NCBI RefSeq assembly: GCF_042743185.1
Contig: NZ_JBHYMS010000043.1
Coordinates: 6,093-70,092, forward strand
Length of the DNA: 64,000 bases
Reading direction: 5' to 3'
Origin: Inquilinus sp042743185
Lineage (GTDB): Bacteria; Pseudomonadota; Alphaproteobacteria; DSM-16000; Inquilinaceae
Part shown: one piece after another, positions 26,820 through 35,230 of the stretch
Layout of the letters: the number at the start of each line of letters is the position of its first letter
Numbering within the stretch: position 1 is the stretch's first letter
Notes under the pieces: generated by a model
What the model saw: the letters and a program-made list of their open reading frames with translations, nothing else
Database searches by the model: none
What the model was told of the DNA's origin: nothing
Program-made: the position numbers and the translations under genes

Positions 26820-26900
26820 GTAGGTTGGGTTCGCCTCGGCGAACCCAACATCACACCGCCCGAACCAATGTTGGGTTCGCGTGCCGCGAACCCAACCTAC
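26820..26900. repeat. double-hairpin REP-like element between convergent genes
   Basis: Two stem-loops built on the same word: GTTGGGTTCGCC / GCGAACCCAAC (26824-26849) and ATGTTGGGTTCGCG / CGCGAACCCAAC (26868-26896). The outer ends GTAGGTTGGGTTCGC and GCGAACCCAACCTAC are also perfect complements. The word TAGGTTGGGTTCGC is a widespread intergenic repeat in Gram-negatives. It lies directly between convergent opgH and the DUF2264 gene and can serve as terminator for both. Confidence 0.8.
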
Positions 26901-26901
26901 G

Positions 26902-28803
26902 CTATTGCCACTCCGCGACCGGACGGCTGCGGACTTCCAGGCTGCGGGGCACCGTCGCCCAGTCGAGGATGGCCGCGTTCCAGCCGGCGGCCTCGGCGAT
27001 CGCGCGCAGGTCGTCGGCCGCGGGCAGCGTGGCCGCCAGCATGGCCGGGTCGAGGCCATGGGTCGGCCGTGCCAGGGTGACCAGCAGCGTCTCGCCGGCG
27101 CCGATCCGGCCGACCAGGGCCGGCACCGAGGCCTGCGGGAACACCAGATGGGTGTTCGGCGCCACATCCGCCTCGACCGCGCGGCGCAGCCCGCCGAGAT
27201 CGGCCAGGCTGGAGGCGTGGCCGTCGTCGACGGCCAGGGTCAGGCCCTGCGGCCCCGGCTCCCGGCTGTCGAAGGCCTGCTTCAGCTTGCCCCGCGTGCG
27301 GCTGTGCGCCGGCACCGCATGGCCGGTCTCGATCACCGCCAGCGGCGCATCGGCGGCGACGCGGTGCAGCCGCAGCTCCCAGTCGCCGGCAAAGGCCTGC
27401 AGCGTCGTCACCTTGACCCCGGCCAGGGGCTGCCAGACGGTTTCGATCCAGCCCTCGCCCACCCGTGAGGCGGCGAGCGCGCCGCGGGACCGGAACTCCT
27501 GCCCGTCGCGGCTGACCGCCAGGATGTTGTCGCCGCAGAAGCCGACATGCAGCCAGCGATCCGCCTCCACCGCCAGGCCGAAGCGCGAGGAATAGGCCAG
27601 CTTGCCGTATTTGTCGGTCGAGCCGCGCATCTCGGTGCGAACCGGGCCGGCCGGCAGCGCCACCACGTCGCCGCCGCTGCGCCGCACCACCATGGAAGCG
27701 CCGCGCAGCGTGGCGGTGCCGTCCGGGGCGTCGAGCTCCTCCTCCCGCGCCGTCCAGAACGGATGGCTGTCCGGCAGGGCCAGCGGCAGGAAGGCCTTGA
27801 ACGCCCAGTAGGGGGAGCCGGGGGAGTTGTACTCCTCGCTCATGAAATAATTCGGCCAGCGGTAACCGACCGGCAGGCGGCCGGCGGCGTCGAGGATCGG
27901 CTGCCGCATCCACCAGCGGATCTGCCGGGCCCAGAGGCCGCGGATCTGGCCCCAGGGCAGCGCCTCGACCCCGGCATAGGCCAGGGCGCCCCAGAACCCG
28001 GCCATGGCGAAGCGGTAGGTCAGCGACCGGCCGATCGCCAGCGCCGCGCCGTCGGCCCCGAACCAGTGGCGGAAGCCCTGGGCGAAAGCCTGGGCGCGGT
28101 CGCGGTAGGCCTGGGCCCGGGCGGGGTCCCGCCCTCCCATATGGGCGGCGTAGATCAGGCCGTAGAAGTGCAGCGCGAAGCCGTTGTAGTGGTCGATCCA
28201 GCCGCCCTCGCCGTCGCCGTACCAGCCCTCGGCGCCGATGAACTGGTCGATCCGGGCCAGGTGCCGGTCGCGCGACGCGGTGTCGATGGCCACGCCCGCC
28301 CGCTCCAGCCCCAGCCCGGCCATGACCGGGAAGAAGTGCCAGTTGTTGTCGGCCATCTCGACCGACTGGATGCCCCCTAGCCAGCCCGCCGCGCGCTGCT
28401 TCGCCGCCTCCGGCAGCGGCTCCCACAGCTTGTCCGGCGCCAGCGCCAGGGCGAAGCCCAGCGCCGCCATCTCGACCGAGCGCTGGTCGAGATCGGTGAC
28501 CGCCTCCCAGTACTCCGGGTGGTCGGGATCGGTGCCGCTGGCCAGCCCCTCGCGGAACTTGTCCCAGAAGTCGAAGCCGCCGCCGCCGGCATGCAAGGGC
28601 GCCAGGCCCCAGAGCGGCCGGGCATAGCCTTCGAACCACTGCGCCTTGCGGTTGAAATGGGCGGAATCCAGCCCCAGCCGGATCTGCGCCCGGCCCGGGC
28701 TGAAGCCGGATTCGAGCGGCGCGGTCAGGTCGCGCAGCAGGCGCTGCCCATCGGCGCGGCTGGCCAGCGGATTGGCGCGGATGCGTTCGGCGGTATCGGT
28801 CAT
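26902..28803 (-). CDS. DUF2264 domain protein, glycoside-hydrolase-like
   Basis: A protein of 633 residues. The first ~390 residues match DUF2264 (RLLRDLTAPLESGF, WFEGYARPLWGLAPL, NNWHFFPVMAGLGLE, GWYGDGEGGWIDHYNGFALHFYGL, YMSEEYNSPGSPYWAFKAF-like block), an alpha/alpha-toroid related to unsaturated glucuronyl hydrolases. The C-terminal part is beta-rich, probably a cap domain. No signal peptide is seen, so it would act on imported oligosaccharide. Its start overlaps the thuA-like stop by 4 bases, in an operon with a sugar solute-binding protein. The substrate is unknown. Confidence 0.82.
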   Translation of the reverse strand: MTDTAERIRANPLASRADGQRLLRDLTAPLESGFSPGRAQIRLGLDSAHFNRKAQWFEGYARPLWGLAPLHAGGGGFDFWDKFREGLASGTDPDHPEYWEAVTDLDQRSVEMAALGFALALAPDKLWEPLPEAAKQRAAGWLGGIQSVEMADNNWHFFPVMAGLGLERAGVAIDTASRDRHLARIDQFIGAEGWYGDGEGGWIDHYNGFALHFYGLIYAAHMGGRDPARAQAYRDRAQAFAQGFRHWFGADGAALAIGRSLTYRFAMAGFWGALAYAGVEALPWGQIRGLWARQIRWWMRQPILDAAGRLPVGYRWPNYFMSEEYNSPGSPYWAFKAFLPLALPDSHPFWTAREEELDAPDGTATLRGASMVVRRSGGDVVALPAGPVRTEMRGSTDKYGKLAYSSRFGLAVEADRWLHVGFCGDNILAVSRDGQEFRSRGALAASRVGEGWIETVWQPLAGVKVTTLQAFAGDWELRLHRVAADAPLAVIETGHAVPAHSRTRGKLKQAFDSREPGPQGLTLAVDDGHASSLADLGGLRRAVEADVAPNTHLVFPQASVPALVGRIGAGETLLVTLARPTHGLDPAMLAATLPAADDLRAIAEAAGWNAAILDWATVPRSLEVRSRPVAEWQ

Positions 28804-29441
28804 CGGGATGCCCAGAGCAGGCCGCGGCGCAGGATCTCGCGCATCTGCGGGTGTTCGAACTCACGCACCACATGGCCCAGCGCGGTGTAGAACACCCGCC
28901 CGGCGCCGTAGCGCTTCTTGTACACGACCGGCATGGTCACGCCGTCGATCCAGGGGGCGTGCTCGCCCGAGAAGGTGGTGGTGGCCAGCACCTCCACGAT
29001 CGGGTCGACATGCAGGTAGTACTGCTCCGACCGGTAGTCGAAGTCGCCGATCCCTTGCATGATCGGATCGTCTGGCCGGGTGACCTCGACCCGGAACGGG
29101 ATGATGCCGCCGGGATGCGCCACCCACTGGCAGCCGGCCATGAAGTGGAAGCCCACCGCCTCGCGGAACGAGCCGGCCAGGCCGCCGTGATAGCCGGCGA
29201 TCCCCACCCCGCCCTGCACCGCGGCCAGCAGGTTGTCCAGCGGCTCCTTGGCGATGGCGGCGCGAGTGATGCACGGCACGATCAGGTCCATGTCGCGCAG
29301 CGCCGGGTCGGCGAAGGCATTGATGTCGCCCTCGACCCGGACCTCGAAGCCTTCGTCGCGCAGCATCGCGGCGACGTAGGCGGCGCCCGGCTCGGGCTCG
29401 TGCCCTTCCCAGCCGCCCCAGACGATCATGGCGCGTTTCAT
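28800..29441 (-). CDS. ThuA-like domain protein
   Basis: A protein of 213 residues with the ThuA / class I glutamine-amidotransferase-like fold: MIVWGGWEGHEPEPGA at the N-terminus, AYVAAMLRDEGFEV, YHGGLAGSFREAVGFHFMAGCQWVAHPGG in the middle, and PVVYKKRYGAGRVFYTALGHVVREF at the end. ThuA proteins are linked with trehalose and other disaccharide use. The pair with DUF2264 downstream and the solute-binding protein upstream supports a role in sugar catabolism. Confidence 0.87.
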   Translation of the reverse strand: MKRAMIVWGGWEGHEPEPGAAYVAAMLRDEGFEVRVEGDINAFADPALRDMDLIVPCITRAAIAKEPLDNLLAAVQGGVGIAGYHGGLAGSFREAVGFHFMAGCQWVAHPGGIIPFRVEVTRPDDPIMQGIGDFDYRSEQYYLHVDPIVEVLATTTFSGEHAPWIDGVTMPVVYKKRYGAGRVFYTALGHVVREFEHPQMREILRRGLLWASR

Positions 29442-29514
29442 CGCGATTCCCTTCGCTCCCGGTCGGGCGGCACGGCCGGAAGACCGGTCATGCCGCCCTC
29501 ACTTCCAACTTCGC

Positions 29515-30816
29515 TCACTTCGGCCGCAGGATCGCCTTCCCCTGATCGACCAGCTGCTGCGCCGCCTCGTCGATCGACAGGTTGCCGAAGGCGACCTGGT
29601 CCGCGGTCTTGCGCACCACGTCGCGGTCGAATTGCTGCGACCCGACCGGTGCCGGCGGCGGATAGGCGCTGACCTTGTCGGCCAGCAGGTTGACGTAGTC
29701 GACCGTCGCCCGCTCGGTCTCGTTCAACTGCGGCAGGATCGCCTCGCGCACCTTCGGCGACATCGGCACGCCGCGTTCCACGCCCAGGATCTTGCCGGCC
29801 TCGACGTCATTGACGAAGAAGTCGATGAAGGCGGCCGCCGCCTCGCCGTTCTTCGAGGTGGCGCCGATGCTCCAGATCAGCGCCGGCCGGTAGTAGTGGC
29901 CGGACGGGGCGCCGCCGCCGAGCGCCGGCACCATGGTAATGCCGAGCTTGTTCGGCATCATCGCCTGATAGCCGATCAGCTGGTTGGAATAGGTGAAGCC
30001 CATCACCGCGTTGCCGCGGGTCAGCGGGTTGGTCTCGATGGTGTTCTGGTCCTGGGTCTGCAGATCGGCCGAGACGCAGATGTTCTTGGCCCGCAGATCC
30101 TCCCAGTAGGCGTACCACTCCTTGGCGTCCTCGACGCCGAAGCCGATCGACCCTTCCGGCGAGAACAGGGTCTTGCCGCGCTGGCGCAGCCAGACGTCCA
30201 GCACATAGGCGTAGCGGGCGCCGTAGGCCGCGCCCCAGAGCTGGTCCTTGCCGGCCGCCTTGGTCAGCTCGGCCGCCAGCTCGGCGAACTGGGTCCAGGT
30301 CGTGTCCGGCGTCGGCACCGGGATGCCGGCCTTGGCGAAGACGGTGGTGTCGTAGAACATCGAGAAGGAGTTCAGCCCGAGCCCGACGCCGTAGATCTTG
30401 CCGTCGACCCGGCACAGGTCGAGCATCTTGGCCCCGAAGGCCTCGACGTCGAGCGGCTTGGGGATGAACGGGTCCAGCGCCATGCAGGCGCCGCGCTTGG
30501 AGTAGTCGGAGACGGTGCTGGGCTCGAGCTGGAAGATGTCGGAGACGTTGCGCCCCGCCATCTGCGTCGACAGCTTGGTCCAGTAGGCGTCGCCGGCGAG
30601 CGGCTCGCCGACGATGGTGACGTCCGGCGCCTTCTGCTCGTACAGCTTGGCCACGTCCTGGGTGCGCTTGGCGCGCTCCTGCGAGCCCCACCAGGTCATG
30701 CGCAGCCGCGTCTCCGCGGCCATGGCGCTGCCGGCGCCGAAGGACAGCGCGGCCCCGGCGGCGGCCCCGGCGGCGATGGAGCCCTGCAGGAACGATCGTC
30801 GGTTGAAAACCTTCAT
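29515..30816 (-). CDS. extracellular solute-binding protein, CUT1 sugar type
   Basis: A protein of 433 residues with a twin-arginine signal (NRRSFLQGSIAAGAAAG, cleavage near AMA-AE). It belongs to family 1 solute-binding proteins: LRMTWWGSQERAKRT, DIFQLEPSTVSDYSKRG, and YGVGLGLNSFSMFYDTTVFAKAGI. It should bind an oligosaccharide in the periplasm for an ABC importer. No permease or ATPase gene is next to it, so it must borrow components encoded elsewhere. The start at ATG 30816 has GGGGAGG 8 bases upstream. It heads the thuA-DUF2264 operon. Confidence 0.88.
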   Translation of the reverse strand: MKVFNRRSFLQGSIAAGAAAGAALSFGAGSAMAAETRLRMTWWGSQERAKRTQDVAKLYEQKAPDVTIVGEPLAGDAYWTKLSTQMAGRNVSDIFQLEPSTVSDYSKRGACMALDPFIPKPLDVEAFGAKMLDLCRVDGKIYGVGLGLNSFSMFYDTTVFAKAGIPVPTPDTTWTQFAELAAELTKAAGKDQLWGAAYGARYAYVLDVWLRQRGKTLFSPEGSIGFGVEDAKEWYAYWEDLRAKNICVSADLQTQDQNTIETNPLTRGNAVMGFTYSNQLIGYQAMMPNKLGITMVPALGGGAPSGHYYRPALIWSIGATSKNGEAAAAFIDFFVNDVEAGKILGVERGVPMSPKVREAILPQLNETERATVDYVNLLADKVSAYPPPAPVGSQQFDRDVVRKTADQVAFGNLSIDEAAQQLVDQGKAILRPK

Positions 30817-30859
30817 CGGTTTGCCTCCCCTGGCACGGCGGCGTTCGGCCGCCACGTTA

Positions 30860-30873
30860 TAACCGTTTGGTTA
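30860..30873. promoter_or_regulatory. inverted-repeat operator upstream of the solute-binding protein operon
   Basis: TAACC-GTTT-GGTTA (5-bp arms, 4-base spacer) lies 44 bases before the solute-binding protein start in an AT-rich patch (30858-30880), where the promoter is expected. No regulator gene is adjacent, so the cognate protein is unknown. Confidence 0.45.
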
Positions 30874-30992
30874 CTTATTATTGTTCCGCCTCGCACGATG
30901 TCAAATGAGGAATGACCAAGCCAAGCCCTGCCTCGCGGCGCCGCCGGATGTAACCAACTGGATATATCTCGAAGCGGCAGCCCGGGCCCGAC

Positions 30993-31982
30993 TCAGCGGG
31001 CCGAGACGCCCTTGCCGAAGCGCTTCTCGATGCGCGCCTGGATCAGCTCGAACACCGCCGACATCGCCCAGTAGATCAGCGCGGCGACGATCAGCATCTC
31101 CATGTATTTGAACTCGGCCCGGCCGTGGGTGCGGGCCAGGAACATGATCTCCCAGACCCCCATCACCGAGACCAGGGACGAGTCCTTGAGCATGGCGATG
31201 AACTGGTTGCCGGTCGGCGGGATGATCAGCCGCATCGCCTGGGGCAGCACCACCAGCCAGGTGACCTCGGCCGGCTTCAGCCCGAGCGACAGCGCAGCCT
31301 CGGACTGGCCGCGCGGGACCGCCAGGATGCCGGCGCGGAAGATCTCGGCCATATAGGCGCCGTAGCACAGCGACAGGGCGATGATGCCGGCCGGGATGGC
31401 GTCGATGACGAGACCGAGCTGCGGCAGGCCGAGATAGATCAGCATGGTCTGCAGCAGGAGCGGCGTGCCGCGGAAGAAGGAGGTGTAGAAGGTGGCGACG
31501 CCGAAGGCCGGGCCGCTGTCCGACAGCCGGGCCAGCGCCGCGGCGAGCGCGATCACGGTCGAGATCGCGATCGAGACGACACAGATGAACAGGGTCAGCG
31601 CCGCGCCCTGGATGAAGCCGTCGCGCAGCTCGAGCCCGAGCAGGATCGGCGCCCGGTCGGCCATGAAGGAATAGCTGAGGCCGAAGCTCCAGCAGAAGGC
31701 CGCGAACAGGGCCAGCAGCTCGAGCCAGATGATCGTCACCTGGGCCCGGAACGGCAGGTGCGACAGCAGCCAGAAATTCAGCACCACCAGGGCGGCCAGG
31801 ACGGCGATGACGAGCCAGGGCCCGGCCGCCTGGCCGGCCGGCAGGGCCAGCGCCGGCACGACCTCCGCCAGCCGCGCGACCAGCCCGCCATAGTCGAAGC
31901 CTGCCAGCACGGCGATGGAGAGCAGGAACAGAAGCCCACGCAGCAGCAGCGGCTGCGCCAGGGCCTCGAACAGGCGGATCAC
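30993..31982 (-). CDS. polar amino acid ABC transporter permease
   Basis: A protein of 329 residues of the HisMQ/GltJK family. Extra N-terminal helices (to ~residue 130) precede the conserved permease core. The core has TLFICVVSIAISTVIALAAALARLS, FFRGTPLLLQTMLIYLGLP, and the EAA loop GQSEAALSLGLKPAEVTWLVVLPQAMRLIIPPTGNQFI. It pairs with the solute-binding protein encoded 4 bases upstream. It is the last gene of the minus-strand cluster. No ATPase follows. Confidence 0.9.
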   Translation of the reverse strand: MIRLFEALAQPLLLRGLLFLLSIAVLAGFDYGGLVARLAEVVPALALPAGQAAGPWLVIAVLAALVVLNFWLLSHLPFRAQVTIIWLELLALFAAFCWSFGLSYSFMADRAPILLGLELRDGFIQGAALTLFICVVSIAISTVIALAAALARLSDSGPAFGVATFYTSFFRGTPLLLQTMLIYLGLPQLGLVIDAIPAGIIALSLCYGAYMAEIFRAGILAVPRGQSEAALSLGLKPAEVTWLVVLPQAMRLIIPPTGNQFIAMLKDSSLVSVMGVWEIMFLARTHGRAEFKYMEMLIVAALIYWAMSAVFELIQARIEKRFGKGVSAR

Positions 31983-31986
31983 GCTG

Positions 31987-32820
31987 TCAGGCCGCGGGCC
32001 TGGTCAGATCGACCCCGTACCATTTCACGGAGAGCGTACTGAGCGTGCCGTCGTCATGCATCGCCTTGACGATCTCGGCGAGCCTGGCGTTCAGCTCCGG
32101 ATCGCCCTTCTCGATCGCCACCGACAGCGGCTCGTAGAACAGGGGCGAGCCCACCACCTTGATCGGGTAGCCGTTCTTGATCGCGCCCTCGATCGTCGGC
32201 AGCGCCGTCGCCACCGCGTCGAGCCGGGTGCCGTCGCCGAGCCGCAGGTCGTCCAGCGCCGGCACGTCGGTATCGTAGGCCTGGATCTTGGCGTCCTTGA
32301 CCACGAACTGGAATGCCGGCGCGCCGGCGGCGTCGATCACCAGGTCGCCACGCAGGTAGTTCTCATAGGTCGTGGCCGCGCCGACGCCGATCTTCTTGCC
32401 CGAGGCGTCGGCCGGGGTCTTGATCGTGGTGTTGGCCGAATGCACCGCCAGGGCGGCCGGCGTGTAGTAGTAGATCGCCGGGAAGTCGAGCACCTCGGCC
32501 CGCGCCTTGGTCGGGGTCATCGACCCGACCGAGACGTCCCAGCGCCCGGCCCATTTGCCGGAGACGATGGTCTCCCAGCCCGGGGTGACGAACTCGATCG
32601 AGACGCCGAGGCGCTTGGCGATCTCGGTGCCGACATCGATGTCGAAGCCTTCGAACTGGTTGCTGGCGTTGAGCGAGGATTGCGGCGGATATTCCGGATC
32701 CGTCGACATCACCATCTTCTTGTTCTGCATGACCCGGTCCAGAACGGCGCCGGCGAAGGCCGGGCCCGAGGACAGGACGCCCATGGCGGCGACGGCCAGG
32801 ACGATGCTGCGCAAACGCAT
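31987..32820 (-). CDS. amino acid ABC transporter solute-binding protein
   Basis: A protein of 277 residues with a signal peptide (residues 1-23, cut near AFA). It is a family 3 periplasmic binding protein: MVMSTDPEYPPQSSLN, FEGFDIDVGTEIAKRLGV, WDVSVGSMTPTKARAEVLDF and ADASGKKIGVGAATTYENYL. It is the binding partner of the 329-residue permease downstream. The ligand is probably a charged amino acid or betaine-like compound, from its association with the Rieske oxygenase cluster. Confidence 0.88.
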   Translation of the reverse strand: MRLRSIVLAVAAMGVLSSGPAFAGAVLDRVMQNKKMVMSTDPEYPPQSSLNASNQFEGFDIDVGTEIAKRLGVSIEFVTPGWETIVSGKWAGRWDVSVGSMTPTKARAEVLDFPAIYYYTPAALAVHSANTTIKTPADASGKKIGVGAATTYENYLRGDLVIDAAGAPAFQFVVKDAKIQAYDTDVPALDDLRLGDGTRLDAVATALPTIEGAIKNGYPIKVVGSPLFYEPLSVAIEKGDPELNARLAEIVKAMHDDGTLSTLSVKWYGVDLTRPAA

Positions 32821-32944
32821 GCTCGATCTCCCAGTGGTGCAGAGACGGCGTCTCTTCCGGGCGTCCGTCCCAGGCAAGCCTAATCCCGCGCCGCCGCGCT
32901 GCACAATCAGCAAGGCGGCCGAACCGGCCCCTCCCCCTTTTGGG

Positions 32945-33691
32945 TCAGCGGGCGTCGAGCGGCACGGTTGCCGTGGCGGGCGCAACGCGCCCGGGCGCCG
33001 CGGCCGAGATCGCCCGCCGGTGGGTGCCCAGCCGGGATTCGAGCCAGGCGAAGCCGCGGACGATGATCCAGGTCAGGACCAGATACATCACGGCGGCGGT
33101 GATCAGCGGCTCATAGGTGCGGAAGGTCTGCGCCCGGATGATGTTGGCCTCGCCCATCAGGTCGCGCACGGTGATGGTGAAGACGATGGCGCTGGCCTTG
33201 AGCAGCAGCACCGTCTCGTTGGCGAAGACCGGCAGGCTCTGTCGCAGCGCGATCGGCAGCACGATCCGGCGCAGCATCAGGCCGCGGCGCATCCCGACCG
33301 AACGCGCGGCCTCCACCTCGCCGCGCGGCACCGCCTGGATGGCGCCGCGCAGCACCTCGCCGGAATAGGCGGCGGTGCTGATGCTGAGCGAGATCACCGC
33401 GCACCACATCGGCTCACGCAGGATCGGCCACAGCACGCTGTGCCGCACCGCCGGAAACTGCGCCAGGCCGTAATAGATCATGAACATCTGCACGATCAGC
33501 GGCGTGCCGCGGATGCACAGGATGAACAGGAAGGCGGGCGCCTTCAGCCACCAGCGCCGCGACACCCGGGCCAGCGCCACCGGCACGGCCAGGGCGTTGC
33601 CGCAGACCATCGATGCCGTCACCAGGACGATGGTGATAAGGACGCCATCGAAGAGGTTGCCGAGGATGCGCTGGACGAAATCGAGATCCAT
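32945..33691 (-). CDS. amino acid ABC transporter permease (HisM-like)
   Basis: A protein of 248 residues. It has the HisM/HisQ permease fold: LITIVLVTASMVCGNALAVPVAL, CIRGTPLIVQMFMIYYGLAQFP, AAYSGEVLRGAIQAVPRGEVEAARSVGM and VLPIALRQSLPVFANETVLLLK (EAA loop). The polar tail after residue 225 is Ala/Pro-rich and not conserved. It forms a heterodimer with the HisQ-like permease whose gene ends 3 bases upstream. Confidence 0.9.
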   Translation of the reverse strand: MDLDFVQRILGNLFDGVLITIVLVTASMVCGNALAVPVALARVSRRWWLKAPAFLFILCIRGTPLIVQMFMIYYGLAQFPAVRHSVLWPILREPMWCAVISLSISTAAYSGEVLRGAIQAVPRGEVEAARSVGMRRGLMLRRIVLPIALRQSLPVFANETVLLLKASAIVFTITVRDLMGEANIIRAQTFRTYEPLITAAVMYLVLTWIIVRGFAWLESRLGTHRRAISAAAPGRVAPATATVPLDAR

Positions 33692-33694
33692 CGC

Positions 33695-34408
33695 TCAGGC
33701 CCCCCGGAAACCGCGGCCATAGGCGCGCTCGGCCAGCTGGAACAGCCCGACCGAAACCATGGTCAGCAGCAGGAAGATCAGCGCCACCACGGCGTAGAAG
33801 GTGAAGGGCATGCGCGTGGTCGCGGCGGCGGTGGCGGCGCTGCCCACGAGATCGCGCAATCCGACCACGCTGATCAGCGCGCTGTCCTTCAGCACCACGA
33901 CCCAGAGATTGCCGAGCGCCGGCAGGGCGAAGCGCATCGCCTGGGGCAGCACCACGCGGAAGAACATCACCCGCGGCGGCAGGGCCAGCGACTTCGCCGC
34001 CTCGACCTGCCCGGGCGGCACCGCCAGGATGCTGCCGCGGAACAGCTCGGTCGCATAGGCGCCGGAGACGAAGCCGAGCGAGGCGACGGCAGCGGCGAAG
34101 GCGTCGATCTCCACCGTCACCCCCGGCACCACCAGGCCGATCAGCGACCGCAGGGCGCTGGTGCCGCCGTAATAGACGAACAGGATGATCAGGATGTCCG
34201 GCACGCCGCGGACGATGGTGGTGTAGGCGTTGCCGAGGGCCCGCAGCGGCCGGGGCCCGGCCAGCTTGGCCCAGGCCCCGAGCAGCCCGAGGACCAGCCC
34301 GACCAGAGTGGAGGCGACGGCGATCTCCACCGTCACCAGCGCCCCGGCCAGGAGCTGCGCCCCCCACCCCTTCTCCCCGAAGCCCAGCAGGGCGGCGAGG
34401 TCCTCCAT
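33695..34408 (-). CDS. amino acid ABC transporter permease (HisQ-like)
   Basis: A protein of 237 residues from ATG 34408. The core has LVTVEIAVASTLVGLVLGLLG, TIVRGVPDILIILFVYYGG, GAYATELFRGSILAVPPGQVEAAKSLAL and VVLPQAMRFALPALGNLWVV. It is the first permease after the solute-binding protein gene (10 bases apart) and pairs with the HisM-like protein. Together with the upstream binding protein it makes a lysine/arginine/ornithine/opine-type importer lacking a local ATPase. Confidence 0.9.
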   Translation of the reverse strand: MEDLAALLGFGEKGWGAQLLAGALVTVEIAVASTLVGLVLGLLGAWAKLAGPRPLRALGNAYTTIVRGVPDILIILFVYYGGTSALRSLIGLVVPGVTVEIDAFAAAVASLGFVSGAYATELFRGSILAVPPGQVEAAKSLALPPRVMFFRVVLPQAMRFALPALGNLWVVVLKDSALISVVGLRDLVGSAATAAATTRMPFTFYAVVALIFLLLTMVSVGLFQLAERAYGRGFRGA

Positions 34409-34418
34409 CGCCGCGGCC

Positions 34419-35189
34419 TCAGCCGTAGATGTCGAAGCCGAAATACTTGTCGTTGATCGTCTTGTAGAGGCCGTTGGCGCGGATCGCCTTGATCGCGGCG
34501 GAGAACCTGGCGGCCAGCGGGTCGCCCTTGCGCACCGCGATGCCGGCGCCGCTGCCCAGCAGCGGGTCGCGGATCGGCTGCCCCTTGACCTCGAAATCGG
34601 CGCCATCCGGCGACTTCAGGAAGCCGTCCATCAGCGCCACCGAATCCGCCAGCAGCAGGTCGACGCGGCCGGCGATCAGGTCGAGATTGGCGTTCTCCTG
34701 CGTGTCGTAGGTCTTGATCGTGACGATGCCCTTGTACTTCGCCTCGACATAGTTGGCATGGATGGTCGAGACCTGGACGCCGACGGTCTTGCCCTCGAGA
34801 CCCGCGGGCGAGATCTCGATCGCCTCGCTCCGGGGGCCGACGAAGATCGCCGGCGAGTCGTAGTATTTGTCGCTGAAATCGACGACCTGCTTGCGCTCAT
34901 CGGTGATCGACATCGAGGCGATGATGGCGTCGAACTTCTTCTCCTGCAGCGCCGGGATGATGCCGTCCCAGCTCTGCAGCACCCATTCGCACTTCACCTG
35001 CATCTGGGCGCAGAGCGCCTCGCCGATCTCGATCTCGAAGCCGTTCAGCTTGCCCTGGGCATCGACCCAGGTGAAGGGCGGGTAGGATTCCGGCGTGGTG
35101 CCGATGCGCACCACCTCCTGCGCCGCGGCCGAGCCTGCAAAAAAGGTCACTGCGATCGCCAGACAGGCGGAAAGGATCGGACGGTCCAT
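34419..35189 (-). CDS. amino acid ABC transporter solute-binding protein (LAO/ArgT type)
   Basis: A protein of 256 residues with a signal peptide (residues 1-23, ending SAAAQ). Family 3 blocks are clear: VVRIGTTPESYPPFTWVD, LNGFEIEIGEALCAQMQVKCEWV, WDGIIPALQEKKFDAIIASMSIT, ERKQVVDFSDKYY, and ADSVALMDGFL. It resembles lysine/arginine/ornithine and octopine-binding proteins. The two cysteines (CAQMQVKC) match the disulfide pair of that group. It sits between the aspartoacylase-like gene and its two permeases. Confidence 0.9.
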   Translation of the reverse strand: MDRPILSACLAIAVTFFAGSAAAQEVVRIGTTPESYPPFTWVDAQGKLNGFEIEIGEALCAQMQVKCEWVLQSWDGIIPALQEKKFDAIIASMSITDERKQVVDFSDKYYDSPAIFVGPRSEAIEISPAGLEGKTVGVQVSTIHANYVEAKYKGIVTIKTYDTQENANLDLIAGRVDLLLADSVALMDGFLKSPDGADFEVKGQPIRDPLLGSGAGIAVRKGDPLAARFSAAIKAIRANGLYKTINDKYFGFDIYG

Positions 35190-35230
35190 TGCTCTGCGCT
35201 CCCTGTTTCTTGCTTCGACGGTGGCGCCCC

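Noticed and set aside
30860..30886. GGAAC followed 17 bases later by CGGT on the minus strand before the solute-binding gene
   Set aside because: The -10 half does not match CGTT, and the position overlaps a better inverted repeat.
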